From: Isoetes taiwanensis
Lineage: Eukaryota > Streptophyta > Lycopodiopsida > Isoetales > Isoetaceae
Length of the DNA stretch: 64,000 nucleotides
Assembly (NCBI GenBank): GCA_021234155.1
Contig: JAJEKV010000028.1
Location: 10,620,134-10,684,133, forward strand
Direction of reading: 5' to 3'
A program made the translations under genes and the position numbers. Positions 10,770-23,124 of the stretch are shown one piece after another. The notes below the pieces were generated by a model. The model did no database searches and was not told the origin of the DNA. It was given only the letters and a program-made list of their open reading frames with translations. Positions within the stretch are counted from its first letter, which is position 1; each line of letters opens with the position of its first letter.

Positions 10770-11940
10770 TAGGAAAGCAATTACTGAGCGAATTTCATGA
10801 TGCACGTTATGTTGGGCATGGAGATGAATGGAAAATATATGAACCACTCAAAAGAATGTTTTACTGGCCTGGTTTGAAAGAAGATGTGTAGGAATATGTG
10901 AAAGTTTGTGAGACTTGTTAGCAGGTTAAAGCAGGTCGAGACAAGACTTCAGGACTTTTGAAACCTCTTCCTGTGCCAGAGGAAAGGTGGAGTGAAATCT
11001 CTATGGATTTCATTGTGCAATTGCCTCATATGTGCATGACTATATCCAGATACTTGTCATTGTGGATAGATTGACAAAGTATGCAGGCTTTTTACCTCTG
11101 ACAAAGAATGCTGATGGCTTGGCGGTGGACAAGGCTTATATGCAGCATATATTCCTTATTTTTGGATTACCCACGGCTATTGTAAACGATCGCGATGTGA
11201 AATTCACTGGGAATTTCTGGCACGAATTGTTCTTTGCATTAAAATGCACTCTTAAGTTCTCTAGTGAAGATCATCATGAGACGGATGGGCAAACTGAAAG
11301 AGAGAATCAAATTCTGGAGGATATGCTTAGATCTTATGTGGCCACTCAACAATCCAGATGGGAGAACTATTCCCAAAGGGCCTGTATCGCTCGATTTTGA
11401 TGGGCTGAATACATATGATGCAATAAGTATACTTGAAGGCATGGATGCGACACTTGGATTGTGTCAATTGCATATGAGACAGGCCCAGGATCGGGCAAGT
11501 GCCAATTTGTCTGGAGGCCCGATCGATCTGCATGAGGGTCAGATGGTATACCTTCGTGTGGTCTTTCCTGTAAATTTGAAAAGAAAATCAATATTGCATT
11601 GCTTGCAGGGAAGAAACCAAAGCTCTTCCCAAGATACAGTGGTCCTTATAAGATTTTGAAAAAGTACAACGATGTTGCCTTCAAGTTGCAACTCCCACCG
11701 AATGTGGACATTCGTCCAGTTTTTCATGTGAGGCAGTTGCGAGATAGATGTAGAAAATGGCTTGGAAGAATTGACAAAGGGCTGGAAAATCGCCTAAGAG
11801 GATGAGAGCAAGTTTGGTCGGATAGTGCGGATCCGCCAAAGGGACCAGATGGAATTTCCGGTAAAGTGGAAACATAGACCTGTCTCAGAAGCGACATGGG
11901 AGAGTCATCGTTTCATAACTTAATATCCGAATGTTATGGC
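10770..11940 (+). pseudogene. Ty3/gypsy integrase with chromodomain, broken
   Basis: In order: an HHCC zinc-binding region (FHDARYVGH, then VKVCETC and an in-frame stop), MDFIVQLP, VDRLTKYAGFLPLTKNAD, FGLPTAIVNDRDVKFTGNFW, and HETDGQTERENQILEDML. A deletion follows, then RYSGPYKILKKYNDVAFKLQ and IRPVFHVRQL. The end has chromodomain-like text: IVRIRQRDQMEFPVKWK then ATWES. The order is that of plant chromovirus-type gypsy integrases. Stops and frame changes make it inactive. Confidence 0.8.
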
Positions 11941-11990
11941 TCAGTGGTCTGGAGCCAATTCTTGAGGACAAGAATCCAGAGAGGGAATAA

Positions 11991-12368
11991 TATTATGCCC
12001 AAAAATCTTGCAGACCATTGTTATATATATATATTGCATGCATGTTTGTTATGGGCTAATGGAATAGTCTAATGTGATAGCATTATGATTATTATGGTCG
12101 CATGTTACCTAGCCTGGTGCACCACAGCATGGTAGGCTAGAGTTGTTCTGGTGCACCACAGCATGGTAGCCCTTGTCATTGGGATTGGGAATAATCACAT
12201 GGTGTTCAGTGTTATTTCCCTTGAATGAAACAATAAGGCAATGTATGGAATTAATACATTTAATGGTTATAGAACCATTGGAAAAAATAAAGGTAAGCAG
12301 CCCTAAAATCGGGGGTCACCTGAACGTGGCAATGGAGGCCGCCGATTTGGGCTGGAAGTAGGTCAGAT
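11991..12368 (+). repeat. 3' LTR of the gypsy element, left half
   Basis: It starts TATTATGCCC (TG changed to TA) right after a purine-rich tract and follows the 5' LTR from 5293 to about 5683. It stops abruptly at GGTCAGAT. The remainder of the LTR resumes at 32871, 20.5 kb away. Confidence 0.8.
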
Positions 12369-12400
12369 AAACCATCATCCAATTAAATTGGGATTATGTC
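12368..12400. mobile_element. Left arm of a small inverted-repeat element (MITE-like)
   Basis: This segment, from AACCATCATCC to GGGATTATGTC, is the reverse complement (one mismatch) of 32840-32870. Together they would form a hairpin-type element of about 75 bp that interrupted the gypsy 3' LTR. AGAT occurs on both outer sides (12365-12368 and 32871-32874). The two arms are now separated by the Helitron-like insert. Confidence 0.65.
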
Positions 12401-13204
12401 AATTCCAAAATCGCGCCAACCTAGAGTCATTTCGTAATGAAGAATTGGTTTTTTACCTAGTTGTTTGTAATCATGAAATCTCATTTATGTTGCATTTTTG
12501 TAGGGTAATTTTTATTTCACTTCAGATATTATAGAAAAAAGACACAAACTTCCTAGAATTAATAACATTGTATCGTAGGGTGATAGGCCAAAAAATATCA
12601 ATGTAACAAGTATATTTAGGAAAATATACAGCAACAGAAATATGTCAAATCCAAAACCAATAATATCAATAATGGAGGTTTTGATAGTAAATACAAATTT
12701 TTACTTCACCAAAAATACACTAAAAAACTTAGTTTAATTTGGGGAACATTTAATCAGAGGTTCTTTGGTCTTGTTTTTCACCTCATGACCACACGATCTT
12801 TGGGGTATAACCATCTTCAAATTTTCAGCCATTGCGATGAATTGTAGATGCCGACGCACCAAGGACGAGCTTGTTGCATCGAATTTCCATTACATCCAGT
12901 CGAAATTAGCTCTGAGTCTGGCTCCATTGATGGGCCTTTAAAGCGGCCTAGGATGGACCAAACTAAGATTGACACTCAAAATTCCCCACTTTGTTTCTAA
13001 TCATGAACAATAGGATGAGGGAAAAACTTGTTGAAAGTTGATGACTGCACAGCTTAGCCAATTGCTTAGATTTTCTAAGCTATCCTTAGAGTTTCCTTAG
13101 AAAAGGCCCTCGTGACTTATCTGATTTTGATGATTCAGGTACCTCTTGTTCAAACTTGTCATCAAGTTCCTCTAATTCTCTACATGATACAAACAACTAA
13201 AACC

Positions 13205-13495
13205 TGGTTATGAAACAAAACAAATTATGCAAAACATGTATTAGTCAACATAATATTGCAAATAGAATCTGGTTATAGAACAAACAAATCATGCCACGCG
13301 TGTATTAGCTAGCATAATATTGTAGATAGAACCTGGTTATAGAATAAACAATTCACGCCAAGCGTGTACTGGCTAATATAATTCAGGCCATGTGTGTATT
13401 AGACAATATAATATTGTAGAGGACATTTGGTTATATAGAACAAAACAAATCACGCCAAGCGTGTATTGGCCAGCATAATCATATTGTAGATATGA
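13205..13495. repeat. ~60-bp minisatellite with CACGC..GCGTG palindromes
   Basis: About four to five diverged units contain GGTTATAGAACAAA, then CACGCCAAGCGTGTATT, then AGCATAATATTGTAGA. The CACGC-CAA-GCGTG core can form a short hairpin. A related single motif occurs at about 13885-13902. Tandem repeats near an end are frequent in plant Helitrons. Confidence 0.7.
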
Positions 13496-13499
13496 ACTT

Positions 13500-14608
13500 G
13501 GGAATGTTTCTATAGAAGACAGAAGAGAAAATCTAGTATTAAAAAAAAGGATTGGGGGGGGGGGATCTTGAGAGTTCCAGGAGGAGAGTCTTGCCTTGCC
13601 ACTGTAGCCATCATGAATCTTTCAGCTCTTTTGTTGCATCAATACATTGCAGGTTCATGTCATATGTATCAGCAAAAGCTGGCATGTTGTTTCCTTTTTC
13701 TAGCCAGCAGCAACATGTGTTCTCTCAACATATTATTCTTATGGAATAAGGCCACGGCGAAAACAAAAACTATCGCATTCACGCACACTCCTTAGGTTCC
13801 ATCACCGCCAAGGATGTCGCCATCGCCCGATCGATTTCTATGGCAGCAAATTACTCAAAAATAATTGCAAAGCATGTGCCAACAAATCACGCTTAGCGTG
13901 TTTTTTATTTCCTCTTAAGCATAAACACAAGCTTATATACATGAAATTTTATGCTACAGATTTGAAATGACCTTGAACTTCAATTGTCGGAATCAGAACA
14001 ACAAATACAGGACAGCGAACCTAACATGGAGCAATCAATCAAATCATCATAGACATGACGGATTGCCAGCAATGGAGTATTTGCTCAGACCCATTGGCTC
14101 AAACCAAAGCATTTGCAGACCCATTGGCTCAGAACACAAGCATTTGCATAGAACCATTTGCCACCAATGCACTCAAAGCTTTTGCACATGCCGGTTTGCA
14201 TCATACCGATTTGCTAAAAGCTCAAACCTTAGATGGATTTTCTCTGTAGACGAGCAGACGAGTATGCGTTCAAAGATGCCGACACTTGAAGGGCAACAGA
14301 ACATCTATTATTTTTAAAATGGGCAGATTGGAAAGAGCTTACCTTTGCCGGATCAGATAGGCATAGAGATTAGAATGAAAGCCTTGAATCAGCAAAAGAG
14401 CCGATCTAGAACAAAACCTCCAGAACAGAGATAAAACTGTATCTTTAATTTGCTACAGACTGGATAACGAATTTGCTGCAGACTGGGGATGCTGTTGTCT
14501 CCGTCCGATCAATCTTGCCACATGCGCATTCTAATGTTAGGAAAAATAAGAGTTTCTTATGGTGATTGCTCTTACTTCCATTCCAGTGATTCAACGATCC
14601 ATTCCGAT

Positions 14609-14609
<1 letters not shown>
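13500..14609. other. Non-coding stretch before the L1 tail
   Basis: It holds a G-run near 13553 and a short unit repeat at 14085-14180, with CAGACCCATTGGCTCA duplicated and related text following. No gene is recognised. It is probably body of the Helitron-like insert. Confidence 0.35.
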
Positions 14610-14643
<34 letters not shown>

Positions 14644-15295
14644 GAGGAAAAGGAAGGGTTTGATATTAATCATAACTTAAAAACATACAAAAAATAGAAG
14701 GGCTCAGAGCCCGAATAGAAAGTAACTGAATACAATGACAACTAGAATCCAGGATCATTTCTGACACTCTGATATATTCTTCAGCTTCATAGCCAAATAC
14801 CACTTGCCGGAGCCGAATTCTGAGAGGGGGAGGTTTGAATCGGAAGAGAAGACAGATTAAGAAGGGAGGCTGGAATAGCAGGTAAATCAGGGAAAGAGTG
14901 GGTGGCATTGAGAGGCATGGCAAAGGATGGTGGGGCAATCCAATTAATCTCAGACCAGGAATGGGTAAGCAGCAACAATTCATCCAGGGGAACTTGGATT
15001 ATGTCGAGAAGAACACCAAAGAAATACTTCACATCCGCCTTTATGATAATAGTAGATCGACCTCGGACATGAGAATTGCCTTTCGTGGCGGTTGTTGGTA
15101 CCAATGAATTTGTGTAGGATATGCGCATTATAAGCTTCCTTGAGGAGGAATTTGAGCCCCAAGGTTGCTCTCACCGCTTGTCTTGGAGTTCCCGAAAGGT
15201 GCACAGGGGACATCATCCGGTGTAGTATCGTCCCCCGAAGACTTGGACCACACTTTGCTCAAAAAGGCTGCAATCCACAAATGAGTTCAAGTCAA

Positions 15296-18200
15296 TCAAG
15301 GAGTCAAACCGAACAATGAAAAAATCAGACTTGAAGGCCCCCAAGGCAACCAATCCAGATCATATTTTTCCAGCTTAGAGGCCTTATGGGCCATAGCACA
15401 TCTAATAAGCTCAAATTGGAAATTAAGCTTCATCCAAATAAGATCACACTTCCTATTTGCCATAGCCACATTATTCCTGTGTTTCCAGATAATCCACAAG
15501 GCTAAATGCAAGATAGAGGAGTCAACTCTGGATTTCTGAAGATTGAAGAATTGAGCCATACTAGAGATGGAGTCCATGTCAGGGATACTCAATTTAGAGC
15601 CAATCTGAGACAGCCACCTCCAGAAATCTTGGATCATAGGACAAGTAAAAATGTGAAGAACTGTCTCATCCTGACTGTTACACAGGGGGCATAAGGGGCT
15701 ATGAACATTATTAAACTGTCTCTTGATCATATTTGTGTTACTTAGCAGGGCATTGTGCAGGATCAGCCAGGCAAACACTTTGATTTTAGGACAGGAATAG
15801 GACTGCCAAATTGAAGAAAGAGTCAGTTCTTGGAAGATAGGCCATGAAAAGCAGCATACTTTCTTCTCTTCTGAGGGAGACAGGCATGATAAATTTTGGA
15901 GACCTTATAGCTCCTTTTTACTTTGAAGAACCAGTTCAGAGGGGAGTGGCTCTCCCCCTTACCATCCTTTCCCAGGACAGAAGAGTAGGCTTGGACAACC
16001 TGTTTATAGATCAATCTGTTGGTTACCCCTCCCCCAACTTTTCTTTTGATAGACTCCCAAGGAATCCAATTATCATTCTCATCAATCAGATCCCTCACAT
16101 ATAAAATATTGGCTCTATGCCACTTCATGTAACAGGTAGGGTGGCAAATAGCCATGGCCGAGTAGGATGGGGGGGCTAGGATAGGAGACCAAAAAATTGA
16201 GGTATCCCTAACAGAATTGGTGATTTTATCATGGGTGAACTTACTAGCCACCATCTCCCAGGCCCTGAAAATGCTCCTAAGAAGGGAGGAAGTGTTAGCA
16301 GCACACTTGAAATCATAGAAGGCTGAATCTGGAAGTTGATGTCTTAAGGTGGCGCTCCCCAGGGGTTTACTCTTGTTGAACCAAAATCTAATGAAGTCCA
16401 TTGCAGGGGACTGAAAACTAGAAATGGCCTTCCATACATTCTTGGCCCCTAAGATCTGAGCCTGTAGGAAAAGAGATTTACATCCCAGACCACCAGCCTT
16501 CCTGCTATGAGTGAGCTCCTCCCAAGCAGACAAGTGAGTCCCCTGCCAAATATATTCTTTAATGCATTGTTCAATCTTGTTGTAAGAAGCTTTATCAGCA
16601 ATTAGAGCAGAGGAGAAGTAAACATGGCTGCTGGCCAAGACAGAGTTGGCAATTAGGATTCTACCAGCCAGAGAAAGTGATCCTTTAAGGATTAACAGCT
16701 TTTTATGAATCCTGTTAATCAAGGGTTGCCAGGCCACTTTGTGGGACATATGAATAGCAAGGGGGAGTTCCAGGAGGGTCAGGTATTGTCCCTCAGGAAC
16801 AAATTTGATACCATGGGTATGGAGATGAGGGTATGAACTGTCAGAGAGAATGGAACACTTAGCAAAGTTGAGGTGAATCCCAGAGGCAGCTCCAAACCTG
16901 GTTATACACTCCATCAAATTATCCAGGCAAGCATTATCAGCTTTGGTCATGATGAAAGTATCATCAGCATACTGGAGGATGGACAACTGATTATCAGATT
17001 GAGGCATCTGGAGGCCATGGATCAGGCCCTTATCCTGATATGAGGAAACCATTTTGGTGAGAATTTCAGCAGCAATAATGAAGAGGTAAGGGGCCAGAGG
17101 GCACCCTTGTCTCACTCCTCTCTGGATAGGGAAAAAATCAGTGGGAGCTCCATTAATAATGACACATGAGGAAGCATTCTGATTTATACCCATGATAAGG
17201 TTGATGAGGTAGGGATGAATGCCTATGTGGCTGAGGGACTTCTCCAGAAACTTCCAGGAAATACAATCATAAGCTCTCTTAAAGTCTAATTTAAGAAGAA
17301 TGCAGCCTTGCATGGATAGCTTATTCCAGTGAAGAGCTTCATTAGCTGCTATGTAGTTGTCCAGTATAGATCTGTTGGGCAGGAAGGCAGATTGGCAAGC
17401 ATTAATCTTATTTTGGAGATGCACCACCATCCTACCAGCAATGATTTTAGCCACCAGTTTGTATAGGGTGGTAGTTAAAGAGATAGGGCGCCACTCATTT
17501 GTCTTGGACGGGGAATCAGTCTTAGGAATGAGGGAGATGACCCCAACATTATAAGTAGGATAGATGGATTTTGCTCTCCAAATCCCCTGGATGAAGTGGA
17601 CAATGTCATCCTTCATAATGGGCCAGAATTCCACAAAGAATTCTGGCTGAAAACCATCAATACCCGGGCTTTTCCCCTTTTTCATACTTTTAAGGGTTTC
17701 AAAGATTTCAGGCAGTTCAGGGGTCTGGATCCAATCCTCCTCCATCACATCATTAGGGGGCCCTATGTCATCAAAAACCTCCTGTATTTTACTTTCCTCT
17801 ATGTTTTCATCTTTGAAAAGATCTGAATAGAATTTATAGAATCTTGAGGCAATCTCCTTTTCATCTTTGTGTGTAAGACCCTGATCAGTCTCCAACTGAG
17901 TAATGGAATTGTTTATAAGCCTATTCCTAGCTACTCTAAAAAACATTTTGGAACTCTCATGGTCTAACTGATTGTGCATTTTGATCTTGCTTCTTAAAGC
18001 CATCCCCCTAACCTGATGCTCCTCCAAGGTCTTAATCTGAATTTCCAACTGCTCTTCCTTCAAATGTAAAGCATTATCATTGGGATTTTTTTCAATGAGG
18101 GATCTAACATCCTTGATCTGTTCCATGAAGTTATCCCTAATAGCCTTTCTTTTCTGGGCTAAGTCCTTACCCCATTTCTTCACCCAATCCTTGACTTTCT

Positions 18201-19068
18201 TCATCTTATCATTAAAGTTTTTCATGGATTGATGCTGCCCAATTTTGGGAAGGGAAAGGTAGAAAGAAGTGAAGTCTTGGCAGAAAGATTTCATCTGGAG
18301 CAGGGAAGTATTAAATTTAAATGGGGTATTCCTCCCTTTAGTTCCCAGAGGAAGACTTTTAGTATCCAGAAAGTGAGGCTGATGGTCAGAAATAGTGCTG
18401 GCAATATCCCATGTAACAATGCAGTTATCCAGCCAGCTAGCAGAGTTATGAATATAGAACCTGTCCAACATGCAAAAGGTTCTCTGGTCCCCTTTTCTCT
18501 TGTTATTCCAAGAGAATTTGGTATTGGAGGAAGGGATATAAATCAGGTCTTGATCAGTGTGCCATTGCTCCCAAGAGTATCTCTCATTCCTAGACATGTT
18601 AATTTTATTGCCAGAAGTTTCATGTCACAGTGGGGGGGTATTATTGAAGTCGCCTGTGATTATCCAATTCTCAATATCCTGCTGTTGACTCATCCAGTTA
18701 TTGATCTCAGTCCACAATGGCTCTCTCTCATATGGATCAGTAGAGGCATAAATGTTTATGAAGGCAACTTGACAGTCCTTTATGCAAAGGGTGACACACA
18801 ACCACCTATTGGAAGGGCTAATGTAAGTATTAATAAGTTTCTGATTGTACCAGAAGGTAGCAATTCCCCTTTTTGTACCATCAGTAGGGATATAGCAGGA
18901 AGCCATGCCAGGCTTGATCCACTCCCCCAAACTAGCAGACTCAAATTTGGGAAGTCTATGCTCTTGGATCATTATAATATCGGCCCTGAAGTCCCTCACT
19001 GAGGCAATGAACCGTCTTCTTTTAGTAGGTCCCTTGATACCTCTTAGATTCCAGGTTAGAATCCTCAT
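15296..19068 (-). pseudogene. L1 ORF2: AP endonuclease, reverse transcriptase, zf-RVT
   Basis: The N-terminus MRILTWNLRGIKGP, then IMIQEHRL and WIITGDFNNTP, is an APE-type endonuclease that nicks the target. Then come RT motifs: SLIPKTDSPS.TNEWRPISL, KLDFKRAYDCISW, RGVRQGCPLAPYLF and the catalytic QYADDTFIM. The C-terminal zf-RVT region (CPLCNSQDETVLHIFTCP) with the following Trp-rich WIIWKHRNN segment completes the protein. A TGA at 18625-18627 splits endonuclease from RT; the reading frame is otherwise continuous. A one-base shift near 15850-15865 separates the RT frame from WPIFQELTLSSIW, where zf-RVT starts. The YADD site is intact. L1 ORF2 performs target-primed reverse transcription. 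Confidence 0.9.
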
Positions 19069-19100
19069 GGGGAGAAAGGGGAAAGTTGGATGGCAGTAGC

Positions 19101-21127
19101 TCAGTACTTGAGCTTCCTCAGACCATGAGGAGAAGATCTGCTCCTAGTATTGTAAGTATGTGGGCAATTCTCACTACCTGTAGGGGACTTTGATGTGGAC
19201 CTGTTCTTCATTTTCTTTTTGAGAGATCTAAGAGAGGTATTAGATATGTCATGCAGGGGGTTGCAGCTAGGATCCTCTTCAGAGTCAGGGACAACTATGT
19301 CAAAATGGTTTAGCCCCAAGGCCTCTAAACTGTCCAGGTTTGACTGTAGAGCAATTAGCCCTGATTCAATGTTCTGACTATCATTACCCATAGGGGTGGA
19401 TTTGACCAGCTCACAATCCTCATCAGAGTCAAAGTTATCTTGTAGGGAGGGTGGGGTTTCCAACCCAGAGTCACAGTCTTGGGATGCCTGGCTATGACAA
19501 ATAGGGGAGTGGTCACTTACCTGGATTCGCTCAGCATCCTTTTGAACATCATAGTGACTATCTCCTTTATTGTCCACCGGGGGGGCCTTCACTTGCTGAC
19601 ATGTTGCATCCACAGCCTCTGCTACCATTTTGCTGACCAAATCCACAGTTGATTTGCCATACTTATCATATAAAATAGGTAAAGGAGTATGATGGGAGGG
19701 AGTGAACAAAGAGGGAATATCAAAGTTGACCAGAGTATTGTTGGAGGCAGGGTCAACAGACAGGTCAACAAGAATTCGGTCATTCCTGCAAGTGGAGTTG
19801 ACTAACGAAGAATCCACCAGAGCATCAGAAGTTGGAGTGTTAGATTCTTCAATCCGTGAGTGATCTTGGGTTGTATCCAGCAATGGTCGGTTTTGAGCCA
19901 TGTCAAGAATCCTTCCTTTTCCTTTCGGGCTAGGGAGCCCAGCAGTATCATCTTCCAAAATGTTTGAAATATCCTGTAGCACTTTGAACCTGTTTGGCAG
20001 ATGACAGGGGATGAGTCTGTTGTAGATGGTGTGGGGAGGCTGAGGTCCCCTTCCTCTATTAAATTGTGGGTGAGCCCCTTTATCCTATCTGCAGATTCTT
20101 TTAAATTGATTTGATTTGATTCAGAGATCTGCCAAGTGGAGTAATCATCCTCCCAAACTGTGTCTTCTCTGGCCTTAACTAACATGATCTCCTCAAATTG
20201 TACCTGACCAGGAGGTTTGTGTTTGTCAAAGGTTTTAATCATGTCTGAGTTGTTGAAGGAAACTCCTTTCATGGTGCTGCCCTTGTTTAAAACCTTGACA
20301 GTTCCACTACTATCCTGGGTCCGAGCTTCCAATGTGTTATATTTCTGCTCCAGTTCTTTATTAGCTCGAGCTATTTTTTCCCTGATAATCTGTTTTCTTC
20401 GGATTCTCCTCGAGCTGTCATTGAGATTCCCTTGGTGGCGGGGGGGAGCCTGATCCTCCTCCCCTAAGGTACTATGTTGATCAAGTATCGGAATACACTT
20501 CTGTCCTCCATGCAATCTTTTCCTGCACACAGGGCAAACAGGGGGCAATCCATTCCACCTTAAGAGCAAGGATTGATCAGTCCCAAACATATCTTGGAAG
20601 GTAACTTCAAGGGGGATAGGTTTGAGAAGATCCAATTGCATGAAGACAGTAGGAGGCCTATCAGGCCTGCGCTCCGAGGAGATGAAGGAACCAATGGATG
20701 AGAATATAGCTTTAAGGCATTGGTCCTCCCAGAAGACCGGATTAAGCTCATGCAGGTGAACATAGGCAGTATGCATGAGGGTAGAGGGACTCAGGGGATT
20801 AAATTGATACGACCATTTTTGGAATTTGATTCTAAATCCAAAATGGGTGAGATGACCCAATTTTAGGATGTGCTCGGCTGCTTGCTCGGAGCAGAACTCA
20901 ATCACAAAGTACGGGAAGCGAGTCCAGTAAATGGAAGAAATTTGAACTGATTTAGATAGAGCACATATTTGTTTAGAGACATTCCCCAAGATAATTCCTT
21001 CCTTTTCAGTCCAACAAATAACAGCATGCGAAGATAGGAATTGAAATCGTGATTGACAGAGATCGGGGTTCAATTCAATACCTCTGCTGTGTCGGTACGT
21101 CGGAGGGTTGTGTTTCTTCATTGTCAC
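19101..21127 (-). pseudogene. L1 ORF1 (DUF4283-like with zinc knuckle), frameshifted
   Basis: The frame from MTMKKHNPPTYRH carries a basic/aromatic domain (FPYFVIEFCSEQAAEHIL, FRIKFQKWSYQFNPLSPS) typical of plant L1 ORF1 proteins. It is followed by a Cys/His cluster, LPPVCPVCRKRLHGGQKC. A frameshift at about 19985 moves the rest to a second frame (SNILEDDTAGLPSPKGKG to the end at 19101), which is acidic and Ser-rich. The known role is RNA-binding chaperone of the LINE particle. It ends only 33 bp before the ORF2 start. Confidence 0.8.
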
Positions 21128-21785
21128 GATGTCCTGTTTAATGGTGTTATCATCCTTGAAAGGTTGAGTTCTCCGAATGAAAGAGTTGCTTGAGTTCGCA
21201 TTTAACAGAGCATAGCAATCCCAGAAGGGTCGATCCGGGAAAGAGGAAGGCGCATTCTTGGGCCCATTGTAACAGAACGAAGGTCGAAATTCCCCAAATT
21301 GAATTGGAGCAAGGTCTCCCCGGGCGCGAGGTTCTTCTTTGGACTAAAATTTGTTTCGCGCTTGGGGTTTTAATGCTAAATGTATTTAATATTGAATGCA
21401 TTGGGGGAGATAATCCGCCCGCTAGATCCGGTGAGTCCATGGTACGGAGGTGTTGCAGAAAAAAACAGGAGAGCGTGAAACGAGAAGAGGGATGATTGGA
21501 AGTCAGAAGAGAAAGAGGGATGGCGAATGGCAAAGAGGAATGTGGAATTTTTGGCAGGGTCGAAGATACCTTTCCAGGGAGATGATGGGACCCAAAAAAT
21601 CCAAGATCTAAAGCTAGAATGTAGATTACCTTACCTGCTTACCTCGATTACCGAGCCTGATCGTGATAGAACCCTGGTTAGGGTTAGGCTAGATCAGGGT
21701 AGCGCTCGCGCTCGCCATTCCTTAGGAATAAGATTGGTAGAGCAAAAGGGCTGGCGATGCAGAAATACGGAATAGGCAGATGCCG

Positions 21786-21900
21786 TAACATAAACCTGCT
21801 TCGAAGGACCTGCTTCAAACCTGCATCAGAACCTGCATCGAACCTGCATCGAAGGACCTGCCGTAACATGAACCTGCTTCGAACTTGCATCGGATGAATA
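21786..21900. repeat. Short minisatellite, unit near ACCTGCATCGAA
   Basis: The motif AACCTGC(A/T)TC is repeated about eight times with GAAGGACCTGC variants. No coding sense is seen. It lies just outside the L1 5' end. Confidence 0.7.
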
Positions 21901-22690
21901 GAAGGCCTATCTGATGCAAAATGTTTACAGGTACCAGGCATAACAATCCAAGTCCTTTGTACATCGAATCATATTTTTGATCAATCCAAAACCCTTGATG
22001 CAGCCAATGATACTGCAAAAAGCATGCTAGGCAATGCCATGAAGAGAGCAGCTATATCAAGTGGGCACAAATAAATTTGTTTCTTTTCAGAAAATAGGAA
22101 AGTTTCTTGGCTGAGACAAAGCAAAGGGCTCCATTTCCATATCTGTAAGGTAAGATTTCTTTTGTTAATTTTATTCTTCAATAGCTTCATGCATGCTTGG
22201 TGCTGAAGTTGTGCTGCTTACTAAGGCGGTGACATTGCAATCGCATGGCTTCTCTTCTTGATTTTTTTAAAGAATCTCTCTAATTTCTTTAAGCTTCTTC
22301 TGCCTAGGAGTTTTAGCCACTTTAGTTGAGCCATAAAAGCCACGTCAAGCGCGTACTATTTGTTTCCTATTTTTTAGCTTATTTTATGGTAACAAACTAG
22401 TGTTTGTTTGGACTCGTTTTCTTGGAGATGCCGTGGCCTGATCATAGCCATTGAAAATTCTAATACCCAAGAATCTAGACTGTTGAGATCAAAGGTAGAA
22501 TAAACTAAATAACTTTGTTAATGTCTTATCCACCTTATCTAAGCTATTGTACCGAAAAGCACGTTCAAAATTTCTAAAGCATTTTTGGGATAACATCTAT
22601 TCTTCTATCTATCTTTCTCAATGTCTTGTGCAGCTTTTTCCTTGGCTTTTATAGAAATAAGTCGTTAGGTGCAAATGGAATGCCGGTCTC
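21901..22690. other. Unassigned sequence between the two LINEs
   Basis: Only short frames without motifs are present. It contains an isolated CACGTCAAGCGCGTACT segment near 22345 that resembles the palindromic core of the 13.2-13.5 kb minisatellite. This supports both stretches being one element body split by the L1. Confidence 0.3.
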
Positions 22691-22704
22691 ATGTTTTTGA
22701 TCAC

Positions 22705-23045
22705 AACTGGAGATCCCGAACTCCGTTTCAGCTGAAATTTGGTGCATTGCAAAGCTCTTTCAGATAGCTTTCTGAAGGTATGTGATTTGCATATGCTAGA
22801 ATAGGGTTTGTATAGCAAAACAGCAGTTTTCCGGCCTCCATCTCCAAAGGCGCTCAAACCCTAAGGCGGTGGTGCTAGTCACACGTTTTCACTCATAACA
22901 GGAGATCCAGAAGTCCGTTTCAGCTGAAATTTGTTGCGTTGGAAAGCTCTCTTAGCAACCTTTCCGATGGTGTATGATATGACCCTGGTTGGCTAAGATA
23001 TTTCTGTGATAACAGCAATTTTCCGGCCGGTTTGCTCTTTTGGAT
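22705..23045 (+). repeat. Two tandem ~190-bp units in the LINE 5' leader
   Basis: Units starting near 22709 and 22901 share GGAGATCC.GAA.TCCGTTTC, AGCTGAAATTTG, AAAGCTCT and ACAGCA.TTTTCCGGCC in the same order. Tandem 5' monomers are known as promoter units in some LINEs; a promoter role here is inference. Confidence 0.7.
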
Positions 23046-23124
23046 TCTGGATTAGGGCTTCACATATTCCCTTGACTTGCCCTAATTTGTTGGTCCGTTT
23101 GATTCAAGATCTGTCTAGGTACCC

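Larger units (their letters stand above)
14610..21660 (-). mobile_element. Nearly full-length L1-type LINE
   Basis: On the minus strand the order is 5' leader (about 21660-21128), ORF1, ORF2, 3' UTR and a 33-nt poly(A) tail (14642-14610, seen as T). This is the standard L1 layout. The exact 5' end and a target-site duplication were not found. Damage is light: one ORF1 frameshift, one in-frame stop and one frameshift in ORF2. It is a relatively young but inactive copy. Confidence 0.85.

Noticed and set aside
13205-13495. CRISPR-like array
   Set aside because: Units are diverged head-to-tail copies without unique spacers, and the context is plant nuclear DNA.
18229-19002. Plus-strand 257-codon frame
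   Set aside because: It is the antisense shadow of L1 ORF2 and has no independent support.
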